From contig CANCMG010000012.1 of the NCBI GenBank assembly GCA_947378965.1, forward strand, positions 1 through 58,004: a stretch of 58,004 bases of DNA, read 5' to 3'. The notes beneath the pieces were generated by a model that had not been told where the DNA came from, ran no database searches, and saw only the letters and a program-made list of their open reading frames with translations. Within the stretch, counting starts at the first letter, position 1. Every line of letters starts with the position of its first letter. The stretch is from Alcaligenaceae bacterium (GTDB lineage Bacteria > Pseudomonadota > Gammaproteobacteria > Burkholderiales > Burkholderiaceae_B). The position numbers were made by a program, and so were the translations under genes. This document shows, one piece after another, positions 53,795-58,004 of the stretch.

Positions 53795-55534
53795 TTAGAT
53801 CGGCCCACCTTGAACAAGCGATTGGATGTAGGCACGCCAACCACCAAAATGACTAATTTCTAAAGCGTCAACAAGTGCTTGAGGCTCGCAGATAAACCCT
53901 TGCACTGTGCTGCCATCGCAGAGCACAAGTGTGCCGATCCCTAATGGGCTGGCAATCAGCGATACAAAAGAGCCGTAATGCTGCAGCGGCATCTCCCAAA
54001 CCTCGACTTCAATCGAATGCGCGGTATCATCCGCCAGGCGCAGCAAGCCCGGCTTGGGTGGTGTCGTATTCTTGAGTGCATATAGTTTGTAATGCGCCGC
54101 CGTCCGGGTGCGTGAAACCAGCCGCGCCCCGCGCTCAGTTAACTGGCGATTGAGAGGCATGCCGCTTAAATGGGCGCCAACGACTGCGACACAGACGGTC
54201 GCCGCATCCCGACGTGTCGGAGGCGCGATGCTCTGTTTAACCTGCAAAAATTCTTGGGTCGCACCAAGAGGCAGAGCGCTCGCGTCTTGGTAGCGCGCGC
54301 CAAGCTCAGCCAGCACCCAGTCGCTCGCGCAGGGTCCGATCAAGGTCACGCCGAACGGCAGACCATCTTGACGAATACTGCTGGGCACTGAAAGCGCCGC
54401 GTAATCAAGCAAGTTTACGAAGTTTGTGTAGTGGCCAAGGTTGCGATTCAGTTCGATCGGGCGCGCGCGCATGTCTTGAATTGAGTAATGCGTTGCCGCG
54501 GTCGGAACGAATAAAACATCGACGCTATCCCAAAGACCATCTAGCTGTTGAGCCAGTCGCCGCAATTCAATCTGGGCTTCAAACACGTCGGCAGCGCTGT
54601 AGCCTTTGCCCGCAGCAATAATGCTGCGTACGGGCTCTAGTACGCTTTGTTCATGTTGGTCAAAAAAATCGCGAATTGCTTGATAGCGTTCAGCCACCAA
54701 CGCGCTACCGTAAAGTAGCTCAGCAATTTGAGCCAGAGGGGTGTAATCCACCTCCACCCGAACGCCGCCAAGCGCCATCAGGCGATCGATCGCGACACTA
54801 AATTCTTGTGCAGCTTGTTTGTCGCCAAACCATTCAAGCTGCTTTGGCACGCCAAAACGAAACGAGGCGCCCAAGGGCACCGTGCTGAGGGTCAAGCGCC
54901 TTGAGTACGGATCTTGGGTATCGTATTGGGCACCGGCGAGCAACACTTGCCAGGCCACTTCCACTGTTCGGGCGAAGATCGACACGCAATCGACACTTTG
55001 GGCAGCGGGCAAGACGCCGCGAGTACTTAAGAGACCACGGCTCGGTTTGAGCCCCACGATATTGTTGAGCCCCGCGGGAACACGACCCGAACCTGCCGTG
55101 TCGGTGCCAAGCGAAAAATCTACCTGTCCGGTTGCGACAACGTAGGCCGAGCCAGCGCTTGACCCTCCGCTGACTAGACTCGGGTTAAAAGCATTCGGAA
55201 CAGCTCCGTAAGCAGAACGCGTCCCATTTAAGCCGCAAGCGAATTGGTCCAAATTTGTCTTACCAAGCAGCGACGCCCCATTTTCGAGCAAGCGATGCAC
55301 GATTTCGGCGCTTTGCGTGGCCATCCGAGAAAAGCCTGGGCAGGCAGCTGTCGTTGGCAACTCAGCCACGTCGATATTGTCTTTAACGGCAAAGCTCAAT
55401 CCTGATAAAGTGCCGTGTTGACCTAGTGAGATGGGCTGCTCAGGCTTGCTGATCCAAGCGTGCACCGCCAGCCCGCGCGTCGCGCTCGGGGCGTCTGGTG
55501 CGACGGGTTGAGCAATAGAAAATCGTAAAGTCAT
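53795..55534 (-). CDS. atzF: Allophanate hydrolase
   Basis: A 579-residue, two-domain enzyme that splits allophanate to two ammonia and two CO2. The amidase-signature domain has Lys51 (AVKDNID), Ser125 (GGSSAGSA) and nucleophile Ser149 (DTAGSGRVP). The C-terminal domain (about 455-575) matches the AtzF decarboxylating domain, with GAHLSGMPLNRQLTERGA and YGSFVSLIASPLGIG. The ATG at 55534 follows AAGGA. No urea carboxylase is nearby, so allophanate probably comes from another compound such as biuret, or the carboxylase lies elsewhere. First gene of an operon with an ABC importer and GntR. Confidence 0.93.
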   Translation of the reverse strand: MTLRFSIAQPVAPDAPSATRGLAVHAWISKPEQPISLGQHGTLSGLSFAVKDNIDVAELPTTAACPGFSRMATQSAEIVHRLLENGASLLGKTNLDQFACGLNGTRSAYGAVPNAFNPSLVSGGSSAGSAYVVATGQVDFSLGTDTAGSGRVPAGLNNIVGLKPSRGLLSTRGVLPAAQSVDCVSIFARTVEVAWQVLLAGAQYDTQDPYSRRLTLSTVPLGASFRFGVPKQLEWFGDKQAAQEFSVAIDRLMALGGVRVEVDYTPLAQIAELLYGSALVAERYQAIRDFFDQHEQSVLEPVRSIIAAGKGYSAADVFEAQIELRRLAQQLDGLWDSVDVLFVPTAATHYSIQDMRARPIELNRNLGHYTNFVNLLDYAALSVPSSIRQDGLPFGVTLIGPCASDWVLAELGARYQDASALPLGATQEFLQVKQSIAPPTRRDAATVCVAVVGAHLSGMPLNRQLTERGARLVSRTRTAAHYKLYALKNTTPPKPGLLRLADDTAHSIEVEVWEMPLQHYGSFVSLIASPLGIGTLVLCDGSTVQGFICEPQALVDALEISHFGGWRAYIQSLVQGGPI

Positions 55535-55550
55535 TTTTAGGCATTCCTTC

Positions 55551-55572
55551 TTGTATACAAGTTTGTATGCAA
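55551..55572 (-). promoter_or_regulatory. Two GntR-type palindromes before atzF
   Basis: TTGTATACAA (55551-55560, perfect) and TTGTATGCAA (55563-55572, near perfect), centres 12 bp apart. They overlap the -12 element and predicted start of transcription of the sigma-54 promoter, so a bound repressor would block it. The GntR gene at the end of the operon is the obvious candidate. Confidence 0.7.
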
Positions 55573-55583
55573 TTAGCATGCCA
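55568..55583 (-). promoter_or_regulatory. Sigma-54 promoter candidate of the atzF-ABC-GntR operon
   Basis: On the minus strand TGGCATGCTAATTGCA fits TGGCAC-N5-TTGCA with GG-N10-GC spacing, and its first eight bases equal those of the amtB-operon promoter. Start of transcription would fall near 55557, 23 bp before the ATG. No clear NtrC site was found upstream. Confidence 0.72.
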
Positions 55584-55863
55584 GCTTTTAAAAAGATAAA
55601 AATGGCGCCTGATGCTGGTGAGCTGAAGACTGATGGGCAGGTCTTGTAAGATGACTCTGGCGGCGCCTAACCAAAGTCAACGCCAGCGCCGAAGTGACTT
55701 GATCCAAGTTAAGATAGCCCGGAGGTGTACCTGACTGAAATGGCGAGGCCTGCATGGCTGTTGCGCCTGACATGACAAGTCAACTCGTTGACATCCTTCT
55801 CAGGGCGGGAAGGCTTGACGCGCATTCCGTTTAAAACAACAAAAATAGACCAAGAGATCTCAA
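55584..55863. other. Spacer between atzF and receptor 15
   Basis: Part of a 329-bp divergent spacer. Beyond the sigma-54 and GntR elements near atzF I see no gene, strong hairpin or convincing promoter. An AGAGATCTC segment just before receptor 15 supplies a weak ribosome site. Confidence 0.4.
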
Positions 55864-56856
55864 ATGAATAGCAAACTTATTAGTGGCCTTCGCCTTGGCA
55901 TCGCCTACGGATTTACGCTGTGCACATTACTGGGCGCTGGCCACGTGGCGGCTCAAAGTGCCGCAGAGAAATATCCTGAAAAATCGATCAAGCTTGTGAT
56001 TCCTTTCCCACCGGGGGGGTCGACTGACGCGCTCGGTCGTGCGATTGCACAAAAAATGCAAGAAAAATGGGGGCAATCGGTGGTCGTTGAGAATCGCCCT
56101 GGCGCCAGCACCCTGATCGGCTCTGCGGCAGTTGCAAAAGCTGCGCCAGATGGTTACACCTTGGTCGTGGCGGTTAGCAGTCACACAACAAATCCAGCGA
56201 TGCATTCCAGCATGCCGTTTGACACGCTTAAAGATTTCAAAGCGATCAGCATGCTCGCCCGTGCACCCGTATTGGTTGTTGCAAATCCAAATTTTCCGGC
56301 TAACAACATCAAAGAGTTGATCGAGCTTGGTAAGGCTGGCAAAATCAAGCTCGATTATGGCTCGGCCGGGGTGGGTACGATGACGCACCTGACCGCGGAG
56401 TTAATCAAAAAACAGACGGGCCTAGAACTCACGCATATTCTTTACAAAGGCGGTAACCCGGCGATGATGGATGTGATGTCGGGGCACCTTGCCTTGACGT
56501 TCGCAACCTTGGGCCAAGTACAGCCTCAAATTAAATCGGGCAGGCTCAAGGCGCTTGGGATTTCGTCTGACACTCGGTATGCCTCTGTCTCAGATATCCC
56601 TACAATCAAAGAGCAGGGCCTGGATGTGGTCACGATTGAGTGGTTTGGCTTGCTCGCCCCTGCAGGAACTCCGCCCAGCATCGTCGCCAAACTCAATGCC
56701 GCGATCAAAGAAATCATGGCTAACCCAGAGCTTGGCGATCGCCTGGCCTCGATTGAACTGGTCAGCTCAACTCCAGAGTTTCTTGAGCAGTTCATCCAAA
56801 CCGAAGTGAATCGCTGGAGCCCAGTGATTAAAGAGTTGGATATCAAAACGAATTGA
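55864..56856 (+). CDS. Bug-family receptor 15
   Basis: A 330-residue TTT receptor with signal peptide to GHVAAQSAAEKYPE. Loops PFPPGGSTDALGRAIA, RPGASTLIG and APDGYTLV. Leads a pair with receptor 16 (16 bp gap). Its sequence differs clearly from receptor 16, so they are not recent copies. Confidence 0.93.
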   Translation: MNSKLISGLRLGIAYGFTLCTLLGAGHVAAQSAAEKYPEKSIKLVIPFPPGGSTDALGRAIAQKMQEKWGQSVVVENRPGASTLIGSAAVAKAAPDGYTLVVAVSSHTTNPAMHSSMPFDTLKDFKAISMLARAPVLVVANPNFPANNIKELIELGKAGKIKLDYGSAGVGTMTHLTAELIKKQTGLELTHILYKGGNPAMMDVMSGHLALTFATLGQVQPQIKSGRLKALGISSDTRYASVSDIPTIKEQGLDVVTIEWFGLLAPAGTPPSIVAKLNAAIKEIMANPELGDRLASIELVSSTPEFLEQFIQTEVNRWSPVIKELDIKTN

Positions 56857-56872
56857 AGGTCTATCACCTCGT

Positions 56873-57856
56873 ATGAAACATTCAAAAAAAATTACGTTCG
56901 CTGCGACGACCTTGCTGTTAAGTCTTGCTGCCCCAAGTCCGGCGCAGCCAAACACCACAGACTGGCCAACCCGTGCCGTCACGTTAGTGATCCCGTTTCC
57001 GCCTGGCGGACCGACCGATTTGATTGGTCGTGTGTTGGCTAAACAACTCACTGCCCAGTTAGGGCAGTCGTTTGTGGTTGAAAACAAAGCCGGTGCAAAC
57101 GGCAATATCGGCGGTCAAGCTGTGGCGAATGCGAAGCCTGACGGTTACACCGCGTTGTACAACACGTCGTCGCTAGCGTTGAGCCCAAGTTTGTACAAAA
57201 ACTTGAACTACAGCCCAACTAAAGATTTGACCCCAGTCAGCTCAACGGCCATTGTTCCGTTGATGCTGCTCGTCAACAATAATGTACCGGTCAATACGAT
57301 CCAAGAGTTTGTTGCCTACGCTAAAAAAAATCCAGGTAAGTTGTCTTATAGCTCTGGTGGTAACGGCAACATCACCCACTTGGCAGCTTTTCTCTTGCTT
57401 CAGGCGTTAGGCCTTGAAGCGACGCATGTGCCTTATAAAGGCAGCGCACCGGCAATGGTTGATTTGATGGGTGGGCAGGTTGAGTTCTCTACCAATACAA
57501 TTAACGATTCAATGCTGTTGGTGCGTGACAAACGTCTGAAAGGGCTTGCTATTACGAGCGCCAAACGCTCAACTGTGTTGCCAGATGTTCCCACCGTATC
57601 CGAAACAGTCTTAAAAGACTTTGATATGGGCGCCTGGCAAGGGGTGATGATGCCCGCCGGCACCGATCCAAGGATCGTCAATGCGCTCAGTACAGAAATC
57701 CGTAAAGCGCTTCAAGACCCGGCTATGCTCACGCAGCTCGATGCTCAAGGCGCACAAGTGCTCGGCTCAACGCCCGAGCAATACGCACAATATCTTGCAA
57801 GCGAAATCAAGCGTTTTGCCGAGGTGGTCAAGGCTGCCGGCGTAACGGTGGAGTAA
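56873..57856 (+). CDS. Bug-family receptor 16
   Basis: A 327-residue TTT receptor, signal peptide to PSPAQPNTTDWP. Loops PFPPGGPTDLIGRVLA, KAGANGNIG and KPDGYTAL. The queF start codon follows its stop by only 6 bp, so receptor and queF are probably on one transcript even though their functions look unrelated. Confidence 0.93.
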   Translation: MKHSKKITFAATTLLLSLAAPSPAQPNTTDWPTRAVTLVIPFPPGGPTDLIGRVLAKQLTAQLGQSFVVENKAGANGNIGGQAVANAKPDGYTALYNTSSLALSPSLYKNLNYSPTKDLTPVSSTAIVPLMLLVNNNVPVNTIQEFVAYAKKNPGKLSYSSGGNGNITHLAAFLLLQALGLEATHVPYKGSAPAMVDLMGGQVEFSTNTINDSMLLVRDKRLKGLAITSAKRSTVLPDVPTVSETVLKDFDMGAWQGVMMPAGTDPRIVNALSTEIRKALQDPAMLTQLDAQGAQVLGSTPEQYAQYLASEIKRFAEVVKAAGVTVE

Positions 57857-57862
57857 GCCCTA

Positions 57863-58004
57863 GTGAGTCACGGTTCGCCAAATATCCCCACTGCCGTACC
57901 CCTAGGAAAAGACGTTTCTTACCCCAAGGGTTATGACGCGTCGCTGCTGTTTCCGATGCCTCGGTTGGATGCAAGACGCACACTTGGTCTTGCGGGTTTG
58001 CCCG
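57863..58004 (+). CDS. queF: NADPH-dependent preQ0 reductase QueF, N-terminus only
   Basis: Only 47 codons are visible before the window ends. The frame from GTG 57863 reads PLGKDVSYPKGYDASLLFPM, the typical N-terminus of the long (E. coli type) QueF. This enzyme reduces 7-cyano-7-deazaguanine to preQ1 in queuosine tRNA modification. GGAG lies 9 bp before the GTG, which overlaps nothing; no ATG is available in frame until residue 32, so GTG is the likely start. Confidence 0.9.
   Translation, partial: MSHGSPNIPTAVPLGKDVSYPKGYDASLLFPMPRLDARRTLGLAGLP

Overview
The window comes from the chromosome of a betaproteobacterium of the order Burkholderiales, probably an Alcaligenaceae or Comamonadaceae relative of moderate GC content. 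The reasons are the very large number of Bug-type (TctC) periplasmic receptors, a Burkholderiales-type porin, DUF4936 next to UbiX, and the torF-like porin / glnK / amtB order. I read 54 protein genes, two of them cut by the window edges. I saw no rRNA, tRNA, CRISPR array, transposase or phage gene. The region is accessory catabolic DNA with a few core genes set into it (glnK-amtB, panE-like, queF).

Layout. 1-2338: two acyl-CoA dehydrogenases (minus). 2728-4750: receptor 1 plus a fumarylacetoacetase-fold hydrolase. 4898-12158: a divergent module with tctB-tctA-receptor 2-flavoprotein on the minus strand and an HMG-CoA-lyase-like enzyme plus an MmgE/PrpD protein on the plus strand. 12380-15247: dienelactone hydrolase and receptors 3 and 4 (minus). 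15538-23585: a seven-gene plus-strand operon that alternates three receptors with a CMD-fold protein, a two-domain Old Yellow Enzyme, a KstD/fumarate-reductase-like flavoprotein and an Asp/Glu racemase/maleate isomerase homologue. 23637-26863: a small hydrophobic protein, then the nitrogen-control operon torF-like/glnK/amtB. 27022-30807: receptor 8 and a divergent ABC transporter. 30943-37328: a CoA-activation module (AMP ligase, double hotdog dehydratase, CoA transferase, receptor 9) with a divergent IclR regulator. 37519-41731: a MetE-like enzyme, receptor 10, and ubiX-DUF4936-receptor 11. 41884-49027: an FMN hydroxy-acid oxidase, twin receptors 12/13, a beta-hydroxyacid dehydrogenase, CMD plus receptor 14, and a porin. 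49316-55534: a ketopantoate reductase homologue, then a convergent operon atzF-ABC transporter-GntR. 55864-58004: receptors 15 and 16 and the start of queF.

How it works together. Sixteen receptor genes share one visible membrane component pair (TctA/TctB). Most receptors sit beside one or two enzymes that act on carboxylic acids or their CoA esters. The simplest reading is a set of interchangeable substrate-sensing or uptake receptors, each linked to its own short catabolic branch, possibly feeding a common transporter. Two operons carry sequences matching sigma-54 promoters: the glnK-amtB operon, which also has an NtrC-type site, and the allophanate hydrolase/ABC operon, where two GntR-type palindromes overlap the promoter.

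A second theme is small-scale sequence growth. About ten unrelated tandem repeats lie at gene borders. Three begin inside the 3' end of a gene, run across its stop codon and repeat into the spacer.
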